Assembly (NCBI GenBank): GCA_030762895.1
Contig: CM061069.1
Coordinates: 85,073,548 to 85,137,547 of the forward strand
From: Sophora flavescens
Lineage: Eukaryota; Streptophyta; Magnoliopsida; Fabales; Fabaceae
Direction: 5' to 3'
DNA: 64,000 nt
The notes under the pieces were generated by a model. That model was not told the origin of the DNA. It made no database searches and was given only the letters and a program-made list of their open reading frames with translations. Made by a program: the position numbers and the translations under genes. Shown piece by piece: positions 1 to 11,897 of the stretch. The first letter of the stretch is position 1, and each line of letters starts with the position of its first letter.

Positions 1-1631
1 TTACGTGTATGTGTTTCAATGCAGGATGTTAGAGGCTTGTCAAGCTTATGGTAGTGTTAGCATTCATGATGTGCCTTGGAGCGTAAAACACAAACATTGT
101 TCACTTGAGAGTTCCATTGTATATTCAGTGAGGACTCTACCACTTGGGGTTCATCTTTGACGAATTGTCTCCTTTGTTTGCTTGAGATGTTAAGGACGTA
201 ATCATGATTTTTTTTTATTCCCTCGATGCTTTGAATGTGTGTATCTTGCTCACTCTTGTCCATTATTGGGATTCATTGATAAGTGTGCTTGTTTTGTTCA
301 TCAAGTTTTAGTGAATTCAATTTTTGAGTTTTACTCAGGAGTGCAAAAGAATAAGTGGGGGAATTTGATAACTCATTTTTGAGTTACCTTTTAGTGTGTA
401 TATTTGGCCTAATTAATTGTTATATGTGTTTAATATTGGTGATTTGACTGAGTTTTACATTATTGGGCTTAATTGCTAAACATTGTTAATTTTCGGATTT
501 TTCACTCATCCCGACCTTGTTGCCCCTAAGCAGAGCATAACCAGAGCCAGCATTACCCAGATTTTGGTGATCTTGTCGCTCCTAGAAAGATAAGTGAGAG
601 ACCTACACCCCCGTTTTTTTCTCTGCCAAGAATTAAGTCAAATTAGGCCAAAATCAAGGCTAAATTGGGTCCCTAGTTCTCGGGCGCGGACGCTGTGCAA
701 TCCATGATGTTCCTTCACTTAAATGAGCCTAACTTACTCATCTTAAGCCCACTCATGTATAAGTGATACCTTGTTGAAATCTTATTAAGAGGGACTTAAT
801 TTGGTCTAGGTTAGGGTCAGATAAATACATAAATATCAGTTTACAAGCTCATTTAAGTGAGAGAGACGAAAATTAGACACTTTTGCAATCCTTGTTTTTA
901 AAAGTTTGGAATTCTCTCTTCTCCCCTCTTCTCCCGTAGTTTTCCCACTTTGTTGACGTTTTGTTGTTAAAACTTCTCCAACGGTGACCACTGGTGGAAG
1001 GCTAAACCTTTACAACTAGATATTCTATAATTTGGTTTGAATTTCTGAGTTCCCTATTCTTAATTGTATTTCAATTGCTTCATCCCCTCTTCTCTCCCTC
1101 TCCAATTTTGATTTGTGTTGTGAGGTGATTACACTTGATTTATGTCTGATTAGATGTAGATTCAGTTTTCATGATTGAATTGGAACTATAATTAAGATTG
1201 ATCAATCCGAAAATCTAATAGAGATTAGGAACCATTGATAGCCTAAGTTAATCGAATTTGTGCACATAAATCAACATTATTAGGGGATTGTGATTGGGAT
1301 TTCAATTTCATTGATTAAATCCTGTTACGGATTATGTAGTAGATTCAATTAACAGGAAGGAGGGCAAATAAATTTATATCTTTTGAACGATGATGAATTC
1401 TACCAAAGAACTTGACGCTCCTGATTGATGTTTTTAATTGATTGAATTTCTTTATTTGTTGCAATTGTTTTCCTTGAAAATTTCAAAACCCTTTTTTTCT
1501 CTAACATTCTTGATCATTGATATTTTCAAGATACTATAGATGACCACAGTTGTTGTTTGTACTACGCTTTTAATTACTATACATCAATCTGCACGCCACT
1601 GACGCTCCCGACTCACACCGTGGCCCTCAGG
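1..1631 (+). mobile_element. Ty3/gypsy 3' end: UTR, polypurine tract and truncated LTR
   Basis: No coding domain remains. At about 351-365 lies a purine-rich tract (aagtgggggaatt) followed at 366 by TGATAACTC, the normal layout of a polypurine tract directly before a plant Ty3/gypsy 3' LTR. The sequence from 366 onward would be LTR and is cut at 1631/1632, where a different LTR type begins. Upstream bases 1-350 look like the non-coding stretch after pol. Family is not assignable by eye; an Athila- or Tat-like origin is a guess. The opposite LTR and the coding region are outside the window or lost. Confidence 0.5.
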
Positions 1632-3290
1632 TGTTTTGATGAACTAAAGATTAAGTAATTGATTTTACATTGAACCATATCAATGTTGCTAATCATCTAC
1701 TTGAGTTGTGTAGACAAAGCTTTCTATCATAATAGGACAAGTCAATAAAGATTATGACAATAATCAAATGATTCCATACAAGAACTTAAGTACAATGCGC
1801 CTCAAGTCCTGTCCTGATCAAGCATACATCAACATCTTTCAAGCTCATTCTCTTAGAAGAAAACAAGTATCAAAGCAGTATTGAGGAAGTATCAAAGAAA
1901 GCACCAATGATTATCATCTTCACTCGAAAGCTAAGAAGAGTGACTTATTCTTTCATGAGCAAAAGGAAAGAATAGAATGTATCAAACAATACTCACTTGG
2001 GAAGACTGCCCATCCTTACTTGGACTGGGACTATTCTCAAGACCAAAGAAGCATGAAGTCATCTTTACAGTAATGATCAAAGCATTCAAAGAATACAAAA
2101 GATTATCTTCTCAAAGTGGGTTGAAGAAGAAGAAGGATCAAGATTGGCGATCATGAAGTCTCACTTCAATGAAGGATCTATCTCTCAAAGATTGCCTAAG
2201 CCTCCGACAAAAGCTCACACCACCTTCCTGGCCGACACGTGTTTGATTCAAGAGATATTCCGAACATCCACAACTTAGAAGATGTGAGATGCAAAAAGTC
2301 ACTTATGGGATATTGAAGCACGCATCAAGAAGAAAACTCTAAGGAACATTTAATCTAAGATTCAAAGTGAGAGTGATTTGGAATATAGTTAAATAAACTA
2401 AGAGAAGCTTATTAATATGATTGATATCTACTTCTAAGTGGGGCGTAAGACAAAAAGGGAAAGTTCCAGCGTAAAAGCATTCTTTATGTTGGCTAAAGAA
2501 ATGCTACTATCTTCAGCCTTTCTGCTGCTGGCAATAAGCGTTAACGTCTCAAGTCGAAAAAGCATATCTGCTATACCCGGCTTATCAATAAGGAATCTTC
2601 TAACGTTCTTCAAAACATTTATTATCAAGTTAGAATTTACTATTTCAGTGTTGGGAATAAAGTTAAACACCTTCAAATGGGTTTCAACGGATCTTTGTGA
2701 TCATGGGCAAATAGAAGAAGAATAAGACCGAGAAAGTAGAGACACAACATATACAAGTGATGTGATACATGCAAACTTAAAAATCTCCTACTAACTAAAA
2801 GCTATATTACTCAAAGAAGAACTCTTCTATAAAACTGACGCCTGAAATGTCAACATCACTCTCATATCTTCTTCACACTCAATATCACTTAAAGAATAAC
2901 TTATCCGCAAATAACCAAGTTCCGTTCATATCCACTCCTCATTTTTTGTTTAAAGATTGGTAGAATAAGTGGTAAATGTTGCAACTTCTTTGCTGTGCTT
3001 CCAAAACTCTTTCAAACTCTCGAGCTCCTCAAGAGGCTTGTTTCAAGAATACTTGCTGAGCCCCAAGAGGCTAGGTGTGCAAACAATACTTGTGTTTGAT
3101 CCTCAGAGGCTAGGTGTTCAAATAATACTCATTTGTAACCTTGATCAGTTATAAAGGGTTAAAACTTGGTTAAGCTAAGGACTGGACGAGCTCCAAGGCT
3201 CAGGGTGACCAGGATAACTGGAGATGCCTTCCTTATCTTTCACTTTATTGTCTTTCCGCCTGCTTAATTGTTTTAAGTAACTAACTCGGG
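1632..3290 (+). mobile_element. SIRE/Maximus-like Ty1-copia LTR, probably solo
   Basis: It starts TGTTTTGATGAAC, the usual start of SIRE/Maximus LTRs. Towards its end it has the phrases 'ttggttaagctaaggactgg' and 'tgaccaggataactg' that I associate with that lineage. No gag-pol follows, so a solo or truncated LTR is likely. A diverged second copy lies at 9238-10205; both share 'gtatcaaacaatactcac', 'agaagcatgaagtca' and 'gatgtgagatgcaaaa'. It interrupts the gypsy LTR before it. The 3' limit is approximate because no clear CA end or target duplication was found. Confidence 0.5.
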
Positions 3291-3400
3291 AGGAAAGAAA
3301 AGATGTATCAAAGTAACAATGGGAAATGTGAAAAATCAAGAAAATTGTAAAGTATGTTTACATCTTAAGTCAAAGCAATCTTTCTTCCTCCTCTTATTTA

Positions 3401-3403
<3 letters not shown>

Positions 3404-3470
<67 letters not shown>
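3404..3470. repeat. (TA)n microsatellite
   Basis: About 67 bp of uninterrupted TA dinucleotide repeat just after the SIRE-like LTR. Confidence 0.95.
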
Positions 3471-3472
<2 letters not shown>

Positions 3473-3479
3473 ATCACAA

Positions 3480-5640
3480 AAGTAAACTCCCTCCTCATTA
3501 CCGAAATGTGGCGTAAATATTGAAATGCCTAAGTTTGAGTGGGTTATATGGACAAGAGATCTTTGAACTCCACCTAAGTAAGTCATCATTCAAATTGTAC
3601 CACACCTTAAACCTTAGCCCCATTACACCCAAACAAGCCCTCTTGCTGTGAGCAACATGTGTATGTGTTTTTTATTGATAGAAATTTGTCAAGCCTAAGA
3701 TAGAGTTGCATGTGAATGATGATTATAAACACCAACAAGATCATAAAGTAGTTAGTACAAGAAGATGGGACAAATCTAAAAGTGTGTTTAAGCCCCTTTT
3801 CTTAGGAAGATAATCTGGGTGAGCTTTCATCTTTAAGTCCAAAGGATATTTGGAAATTGCACCCAAGACTCGGCTGAGAGTGGTGGTTTTACGAGTCTTT
3901 TTGATAAAGTCAATTGAGAAGAAAGGTGAGAACACACACACACACTTTGAAGGCTATGTGATTAAGAAAGGGTGTTTTTGTGTTGAAACATGTTTTTGAA
4001 AAATGCATCTAAGGACTGCCATGGAATTTGAATATGTTGTTCATTTTGTTCATATGTTGCTAATGTTTCAGATGAGTATCATTACTTGAGATTGTCAAGC
4101 AATGGTTCAAGTTTCTAGCGTGATAACTCTTAGAAATAAGATATTACTATCTTTAACTAAATCATTGTACTTGTTTGAGTCATTTAGGAAAATAAAGTTG
4201 ACTCTTTTTGATTTGGATGAACAAATAATTGAGTTGATTTGATAATTGTTTAAAACAATTATTAATTTTGAAATATTACAAATTTAAAAGATGTTTCGAG
4301 TTTTGACAAATAATTTAAAGGTTAAAATTATCAAGGTGCTTGCTCGAATTACAGGAATGTTGCATCTCCCGGCGAAGTGATTCACTACAAGACAAAAAGC
4401 AGTTAGCGCTCAGCACACTCACTCAGAGGACAAAAGTCCTTGTCATACGCGACAAAAGGAAGAAAGAGAAAATACAAGACTCGGCTGTGTGTACTGAAAT
4501 GGGCCAAGGAGTATTTTAATATTTGAATTTTTGTAAGGCACAAAAAGTGTGGCATGAGAGAGAATGCAAAAACCCTACTGGGGGAAATTGGTATAGTTAG
4601 TGAGAGGTCGGCTCTTGAGGTCACACTGCACAGAGTAATCGCAGCCACCAATTTCATCTTTGTCCTTTCAGAATTACGTTTTACGCTTTATGTCTTCATC
4701 TACTATTTTATTAATTTGTTTTGTCTTTTAAGCTCATTATATAAATTTTTTTAGTTAGGAAAACTATGAATTTGTAATCAACACTGCGGGGTGATTTATG
4801 CAATGGATGTTATGTATTTTCCTTCTCTCGCATAAATGTTTATTTTAGTTTGGATCAATTAAACTAAGCCGAGATATTAGCCGCCAGTTTGGAAAACTTA
4901 GATAGTGCGGACTTGTTCGTGAGGATTAAGATTAACAACTAATTGGAAAATTAATTATGTTGAATGAGCTAGAATATTCATTCAGTCTTTAAGTAATGGA
5001 CATGCTTACCTTCTCTAGTGAATTTAATATGAACTTAGGAATAAGAACATTTAATGGCTCAGAATTACTCTTTGGAAAACAAATTTTATTTTTTCTCGAC
5101 TAAATGTTGCTATATCTTGAAGCCATAAATTGTCTAAGTTAAGATTACAGAGGATTAGGATTCCGTTGTCACCCATTCCTCGTTTGACAAACTTTCATTT
5201 ATTGCTTTTAACATTCGCAAAGTCATACATCACCGACACATACTCACTCCTTCGCTACTCACAAGTTTAAATCACTTTTATTTTATTGCTAAGTGGAAAA
5301 AAGTTAAAAGTAGATTTATATTCAACCATTTAAATCCTCAGTGGGAATGATCTCTATTCACACTTTATTACTTCATGATTGCGTTCACTTGCCACCACCG
5401 CACATATTCATAAAATATGGCAACAAGCAAAATAATGAATAGAATTGTATGATAATCTTCTGGATTATTGATTTTATGCTTATTAGGTGAATTTTACCCT
5501 AATTGTGCTAATTGATTGAGTTTTTGTCCACTAAGTTTAGGTAATTTAGTTTTTAATATCTTTTGAAGATTTTAGTTTAATTTCATGCTTATAGTTAATC
5601 CCCTAATATATTTTTACTTGTTTATATTTTTAGAAATAAT
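3480..5640 (+). mobile_element. Degenerate Ty3/gypsy non-coding/LTR relic
   Basis: There is no coding frame of note in this 2.1 kb. Phrases such as 'gttgcatgtgaatgatgatta' (about 3708) and 'gtgggaatgatctctattcac' followed by 'acttgccaccaccgcacatat' (about 5341-5405) resemble the post-pol spacer and LTR end of plant Ty3/gypsy elements. A second TGATAACTC occurs at 4121. I cannot place LTR borders or a target duplication. The class is inferred from general style of sequence only. Confidence 0.33.
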
Positions 5641-5649
5641 AAAGATGGG

Positions 5650-7795
5650 ATGTCTTAATTCGGGTTAGGCTACTTCAACCCCACAAACCGGCTTGAAGGT
5701 GAGGCCTCCCAAGCACGATAGCATTACTGTCACCATATCTCTAGTCGATGTGGACTCTCGACACTTCCCATCTGTAAAGCAACAATAGAATATGACTATG
5801 TTCTCAATGTTAGTACTTTTCCAGGAGATTCTTTAATATATCGCCAACATCAGAACCGTAAATCCAAATGACTATCACAAGGAGAGTTAAGAACCACTAA
5901 TACCGCCAATAAGAAAGGCTATATCGGTCCATCACAGTGAGATAGTTCAATTTCCCTAAATCTCCGATATCTGCCTGGGTCTCAGTATGGCTCCCCCAGT
6001 GGTATCGTTTAACATTTGATCCATAGAGTATCCCCAGGCTACAAATCAGCATCCCAATTTCTTCCAAAATATCAAGTCCAGACGCCCGCTGACAAATGGA
6101 AATACCGCCCTGACTAGAGCAACCTCAACACCGAGGAAATACCGCATTTTGCCCAAATCTTTAGCTTTGGAAATGCTGCTAAACAGGGTGTTGTTTAGTC
6201 TAGTGATTCCTTATGATCACATGTAATTACAATATCATCCACATAGACCCAAGATAAATGGCCTTTTTTAGACGGTGAATGTTTATAGAACACAGAGTGT
6301 CCACCGGCCATGAATCATGCCAAACTCTGTATGACCTACTAAACCTCCCAGACAAGCGCCAGGGGAGATTGTTTCAACCCGTACAATGACTTTCAAGTTT
6401 ACAAACAAGACTGAATCCCCGAGCAATCACCCGGTGGATTGCTCCATATATTTCCTCCTCAACTCACCATGTAAAAATGCTTTTTTAATGTCCAAATTGG
6501 AGAAAAAGGCACAATAAGTAGCATCCATGGATAAAAAGAGATGAAGCAAGGCCATTTTGGCAACAGGGAAAAGATATCACCATAGTCAAGATCATAAATC
6601 GAGAAGTATCTTTGCCATTAGCCCCCTTCAAGCGATCCACCGTCCCATCGGGAACTAACTTTAACGTAAAACCCAACGGCAACTAATAGTAGACTTCCCA
6701 GAGGAGAGGGAACTAGAGGCCAAGTATGGATTAGATTCCAAGGCACGCCATCTCATCAATCATAGTCAATCGCCATCCTGGATGGGATAGTGCTTCCTAA
6801 CAGCTTTAGGAATAGAAATGGACGGCTAAGCGAATTAACATAATGGGTGGAAGATAAACAGAGGATAACTCAAAAAAATTATAAATAGGATGAGCATAGC
6901 AGGGAAGAACGAGTACCATATGTAAACCATGAAGAACAAAGACCATATACATATTATCAAGTTTTGCTAGTACCTTAGTAAGATCATCACTGTTATAATG
7001 CGCTTTTAATGTCATCACAATGGACCATGCTTTATTCGGATAAGAGGAAGATCATGATCCAATCATCCCAAGAGGCTAAATTGTGGATACAGAGGCATTG
7101 TAGGTCATTGGAATAGACATTTTTGGGCTTCTTCCTTATTTCAGCTCAAGTTTATGTACGGGGAAAGGTTCATCACGCATCAATGCGGACACATAAAGAG
7201 CACTAACCGGAGTAATCTGCCCTTTCCATTCATCACGAATTTTCTCATCAACTACGCTTCCTTCTTAGTGATGTTCATAAAAGCCCTGACCTAAAACCAA
7301 ACTTCAAATCGATTGTACCAATCCACAAAATTCTTGCCATTGAGTGTTCCTGAGGTGGGTAATGGGACTTCACGAGAAGGCAAAAGAGAGAGACTCTTCC
7401 TGTAGACCCAGTACCAAGACTGATTCAAAGGGGTCTAAGCAGTGGTGTTGGGGGACGAATCGTAAGACATGATGAGGAGGAAGCGAAACCTGACCAAAAT
7501 TCCTTTGACCCTCAAATAAAGGTTGAGGATGCCTAGGGCTATCGAGAAGCGGTGAGGATGAACGGGCGTGACGGGAGCGTGGACCTACGTCTCTAAATGT
7601 AGGGACGTTAGAGTCGTGAAGTAGGAGGTATCGGAGATGGGTCACTCAAAAAAAAAGATCAAAGGCGTGGAGATGTCCATCACCTTAATTTTGATGGGAG
7701 ATAATCACCTGAGATGGTGCCACCGAAAAACGGGTCAAAACCTGCTTAGAAGGACAGGTTCGGGACCAATTTAGACCTAGCTCCCGTACCAACTG
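5650..7795 (-). pseudogene. Ty1/copia polyprotein relic (RT-RNase H recognisable)
   Basis: On the minus strand, degenerate copia pol can be read through many stops and shifts. Near 6255-6225 the frame gives V-Y-V-D-D-I-V-I, the catalytic YVDD of copia reverse transcriptase. Downstream (6175-6080) comes a 'DLGKMRYFLGVEVA' block, and at 5990-5930 RNase H-side text of the 'RYRRLVGKLNYLT' type is damaged but recognisable. Upstream (6420-6370) lies a broken 'KSLYGLKQSP' motif, and near 6790 'PGWRLTMIDEM', the usual start of the RT domain. Nearer 7300 'LNGKNFVDWYNRFEVWF' resembles copia gag. It is beyond function. The lineage (Ale or Ivana type) is not resolved. Confidence 0.75.
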
Positions 7796-7796
7796 T
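7776..7796 (-). other. Copia primer binding site
   Basis: The reverse complement reads ttggtacgggagc, a mutated form of the initiator-Met tRNA PBS core TTGGTATCAGAGC used by Ty1/copia elements. It directly follows the LTR end ...TCAATCACAG and precedes the polyprotein relic on the same strand. Confidence 0.6.
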
Positions 7797-7995
7797 GATT
7801 GATAAATAAGCTTAAGAGAAACCCTCAACTTTGTTAATTTCTCGAACAAGAAATTACATAGTGTAGTATCAAATCTCTTGATTTTAGGAGTTGAGAATAT
7901 CTCTATTATATATATATGATAGACTAGAACAAAATCATCTATATCATCAACATATCAAAAAAAAAAAAAAAATATCAACAAGATGGAAAATTGAA
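7797..7995 (-). mobile_element. Partial 5' LTR of the minus-strand copia element
   Basis: Read on the minus strand, the stretch 'gttgagggtttctcttaag' then 'cttatttatcaatcaca' ends just before the PBS, the usual layout of a short copia 5' LTR. The left part holds poly-A and TA runs. The LTR's outer end is not clear; no matching 3' LTR was identified beyond about 5650. Confidence 0.5.
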
Positions 7996-7999
7996 GAGA

Positions 8000-8500
8000 T
8001 TGATTTTAATGAGAAGTGTTGAAAGCCCATTTCAAAGAAAGAAGAAGAATTGGAGTTGAATTTTAATTAAAGAAACATAAAGTCAAAGGTCCTGATGAGA
8101 AGTTACATGACTTTTTGTTTTTCAATTCAATTAAAAAAAGCACACTCCACGTAGAGCTGGTGTTCATTAGCTGAGCAAAATAGGTAAATAAGTTCTTAAG
8201 CATTCAAATAGATTACAGACCTGAACTGTGATAAATATGCAAGATTTTTGGCCAATATATTGGATTAAAAGAAGAGTTGTTTTGGATGGCCAATGGAAAC
8301 CCTTGAAGAAATGTAAAATGAAAATTTCAATTGAAGGGAAAGGGGCTTGGGCTAAAGACGCCGCAGGAGGGTCTTGCATGAAAGAAAGGAAAAGGAAACG
8401 TAAAAGGGATTAATTAGGAAAAACAGCAGCGTGAATAAAAAGGGGAGGCAACAGCGTAAAAGAAAGAGCCACACAGGCAGGCGAGAGGGCGGAACAGAGT
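8000..8500. other. No gene seen; AG-rich spacer
   Basis: Short open frames on both strands lack any recognisable domain and have no homologous copy in the window. The region is rich in aaag/gaag runs and joins the copia LTR to a gypsy LTR fragment. Confidence 0.5.
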
Positions 8501-9237
8501 TCACTAAAAAGCAGTTCTGTCCTCTCTCATCTTCATTTTTATGGATTTTTCTCTTCTCTTTTTCTCTCTATTTTATTTTTTATTATTTAAACATGTCTAA
8601 CTAAACCCCTTTTGTTGGGGTTAGATGTTTACTTCTTTTGAACTTTGTTGTATTTTGACATGAGTATTTTGACTCTGGGCTTGATCATCCATGAAAATGA
8701 TTTGTTGCTATTGGTAGACAGTTGGAAAGTTAATGTTATTGCACGCTGATGAATCAAATACCAAGTAGTTCATGAATCCGAGGAATGGGTCTTGGAAGTG
8801 TTTGTTATCTTTTTAAGTCTTGGCTCTTTATGTCGAAAATCTCATGTTAATCCACCCCTAAGGAATTAGGGTTTAATTCTGGGGTTTTAGCTCATTCCAC
8901 CTAAGGAAATAGGGTTTGAGTATTTTAAAAGGCTTGATTGTCATTGCAATTGAGGGAAGATTAGTGTAGTCTAACCCCAGAACATTTTATCCTTTTGTTT
9001 ATCAAGTTTCTTTTTGCTTACTAAGTGTTTGTTAAAAAATCTCAAAAAGACCAAAAATATTTTAATTGCATTTGTTGCTTTATTTTATGTCCGGTTACGT
9101 CTCCAGTTTAATCTAGAGAGTTGTTTAAATTGTGAATTAGTTACTTGGTAACTAATCCCTGTGGGATACCAGTTCCCCTTCACCATATTACTTGTTTGCG
9201 AGTACAGTATAGTTTGTCGAAATCTTATCAAGTTTTT
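8500..9237 (+). mobile_element. Ty3/gypsy LTR fragment (Athila/Calypso-like)
   Basis: Phrases such as 'ccccttttgttggggttag' and 'aactaatccctgtgggatacc' followed by 'ttacttgtttgcgagtac' are typical of the U5 end of plant Athila-type LTRs. No coding sequence is attached. The right side is cut at about 9237, where the second SIRE-like LTR piece starts mid-sequence. Confidence 0.45.
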
Positions 9238-10205
9238 GTATCAAACAATACTCACGCGGAAGACTATTACGCTTCATTCACTATGATGTCTAAAGAATGT
9301 CCAAAGAAGCATGAAGTCACCAGTCAGAGAATGATCAAAGTATTCAAAGAAATACAAACACTTATTTTCAAGTAGTTGAGAGAAGAAAAGAAGGATAAGT
9401 ATTACACATCATAGTAAGTCTCACTTCAATAAACATCTATCTCTCTTCTATGTGTCTAAGCCTACAACAAAGTCGACTGCTCTTTTTGTCGTATTAATTG
9501 TTTGATTCAAGAGATATTCAAACATCCATAAACTGTAGAAGATGTGAGATGCAAAAGTCACTCTGTGATATTGAAGCGAATGCCACACAAGAAAACTCTA
9601 CATGAAGTTAATCCATCTCCATTCAGTTAAATTGATTTGAACAGGAAGTTAAATAAACTTAAGAGAGGTTATTTTAATGTTTCTATCTTCAACTCAAGTA
9701 AGGAGAAGAAGACACCATAACGGAGCTACAAAAAACATTCTTTGATAGTTGGCAAAAGAAATGCTCACTATCCGAGCCTCAGCAGTTACATAAATAAGGA
9801 AAGACAGCGATATGCCAAGTCAAAAGATATCTCTATCTATCAGTTATCAATATGAATCTTCAACGTTCTTAAAGCAATTACATCAATTCGAACAACTATT
9901 TCTCAAAGAACAAAGATGAAGACCTTCAAATGCATCTCAACGGATCTTGTGATCAAGATAATCGAAAAGAAGAAGAAGAAGAACAAGAAGAAAGAAGAAG
10001 AAGAAGAAGTAAGAAGAAAAAGAATAAGAAGAAGGAGCCGGAGGGAAGGAGAAGAGGAGAAGGAGAAGAGAAACAGAAGGAGAAGGAGAAGAAGGAGAGA
10101 AGAAGAAGAAGGGAGAGTGCGGGACATGGAGCAATAAATCAATAATCACATACCTATTTTATAAACATGGAGATATATTACACAAAGAAGAAGAAGTATG
10201 AATTT
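9238..10205 (+). mobile_element. Second SIRE/Maximus-like LTR fragment
   Basis: This is a diverged direct copy of about 1992-2860. Shared blocks include the start 'gtatcaaacaatactcac', 'tctcacttcaat', 'gattcaagagatattc' and 'caacggatct', in the same order. The 5' third of the LTR is missing. Towards its right end the short AGA runs of the first copy are replaced by long GAA expansions, so the border with the repeat is blurred: LTR text ('gagatatattacacaaagaag') reappears near 10168. Confidence 0.5.
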
Positions 10206-11397
10206 ATAAGAATGAGTTATAAAATATGAAAAAGGAAGAAGAAGAGAAGAAGAAGGAGTAATAGTGAAGAAGAATCAGGAATAAGATAAGAGAAGAGAAG
10301 AAGAAGAAGGAGAAAAGGAGAAAAGAAAGAAAGAGAATGAGGTAATAGTGAGAAGGAGGAAGAAAATAACAAAATAAAGAATAATAGTTATAGTATGAGA
10401 ATAATATATATGAGAAGGATATAATGAGAAGGAAAGAAGAATAATAAAGAATAAATAAATAAAATAAAGAAAGAATAAGAAGAAGAAAGAATAATGAGTG
10501 AGGAAAAGAAATAAAGAAGAAGGGAGTAATAATAAATAAAGAAGAAGAAGAAGGAGTAAGAAGAAGAAGTAAGGAGAAGGAGAAGAATAAATAAAGAAGG
10601 AGAAGAATACAATATAATGAGAATGATAGATGAGAGCAAATATAATGAGAAGAGAAGAATGAGAAGAAGAAGGAGAAGAAGAAGGAGGAGAAGAGAATGA
10701 AAGATAATAGGAAGATAATATGAAGAAGAAGCATGATATGCAATGATAGCTGAGAAGGAGAAGAAGAAGGAGAAGTTACAATGAGGAGAGAGAAGAATAT
10801 ATATGTATTACAAAGAAGAAGGAGAAAAGCAAATAGCTGTTAAGAAGAATGAAGAAGAAGAAGGAGGAGAAGAAGAAGGACAGCATAAACACAGAAGAAG
10901 AAGAAGAATAAAGAAGAAGGAGGAGGAGGTATAAGAATAGAGTTAATGAGTAAAATATACGAGGGGAGTGGAGGAGAAGAAGGAGGAGGGGAGTAAGAAG
11001 GAGGAGAAGAAGAAGAGGAAGAATAAATAAAGAATGAGAAGAAGAAGGAGAAGGAGGAAGAAGAGTTAAGAAAAGATATGAGAAGAAGGAGGAGAAGTTA
11101 GAAGGAGTAGCAATATAGGAGGAATAGCGAGGAGGAGAAGAAGTGAGTAGGAGGTACAGCTGAGGAGGAGAAGGGAGGGAGAAGGAGAAGAAGAAGGAGA
11201 AGAAGAATAATAGAAGAAGAAGGAAGAAGGAGGCTAAAGGAGGAGTAAGAAGAAGGAGCAGTAGAAGGAGAAGAAGGAGAAGAAGAAGAAGAAGGAGAAG
11301 AAGGAGAAGGAGAAGGAGAAGGTTACAGGAAGGAAGTAAGAAGAAGAAGAAGAAGAAGGAGAAGAAGGAGGAAGGAGAAGGAGAAGAAGAAGAAGAA
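9962..11397. repeat. Expanded GAA/GGA purine repeat, about 1.4 kb
   Basis: Nearly all bases are A or G on the plus strand, in GAA, GGA and AAT-interrupted triplets, with a few LTR-derived islands (about 10130-10230, 10795-10840). It runs straight into the N gap, so the true array is longer. Long open frames in it encode only Lys/Glu/Arg or Ser/Leu/Phe runs and are not genes. Homopurine tracts of this size can form triplex (H-DNA) structures and commonly break assemblies. Confidence 0.9.
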
Positions 11398-11897
11398 NNN
11401 NNNNNNNNNNNNNNNNNNNNNNNNNNNNNNNNNNNNNNNNNNNNNNNNNNNNNNNNNNNNNNNNNNNNNNNNNNNNNNNNNNNNNNNNNNNNNNNNNNNN
11501 NNNNNNNNNNNNNNNNNNNNNNNNNNNNNNNNNNNNNNNNNNNNNNNNNNNNNNNNNNNNNNNNNNNNNNNNNNNNNNNNNNNNNNNNNNNNNNNNNNNN
11601 NNNNNNNNNNNNNNNNNNNNNNNNNNNNNNNNNNNNNNNNNNNNNNNNNNNNNNNNNNNNNNNNNNNNNNNNNNNNNNNNNNNNNNNNNNNNNNNNNNNN
11701 NNNNNNNNNNNNNNNNNNNNNNNNNNNNNNNNNNNNNNNNNNNNNNNNNNNNNNNNNNNNNNNNNNNNNNNNNNNNNNNNNNNNNNNNNNNNNNNNNNNN
11801 NNNNNNNNNNNNNNNNNNNNNNNNNNNNNNNNNNNNNNNNNNNNNNNNNNNNNNNNNNNNNNNNNNNNNNNNNNNNNNNNNNNNNNNNNNNNNNNNN
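11398..11897. other. Assembly gap, 500 N
   Basis: Exactly 500 N, a conventional placeholder, so the real length is unknown. It separates the GAA repeat from the truncated CACTA element. Confidence 0.98.
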
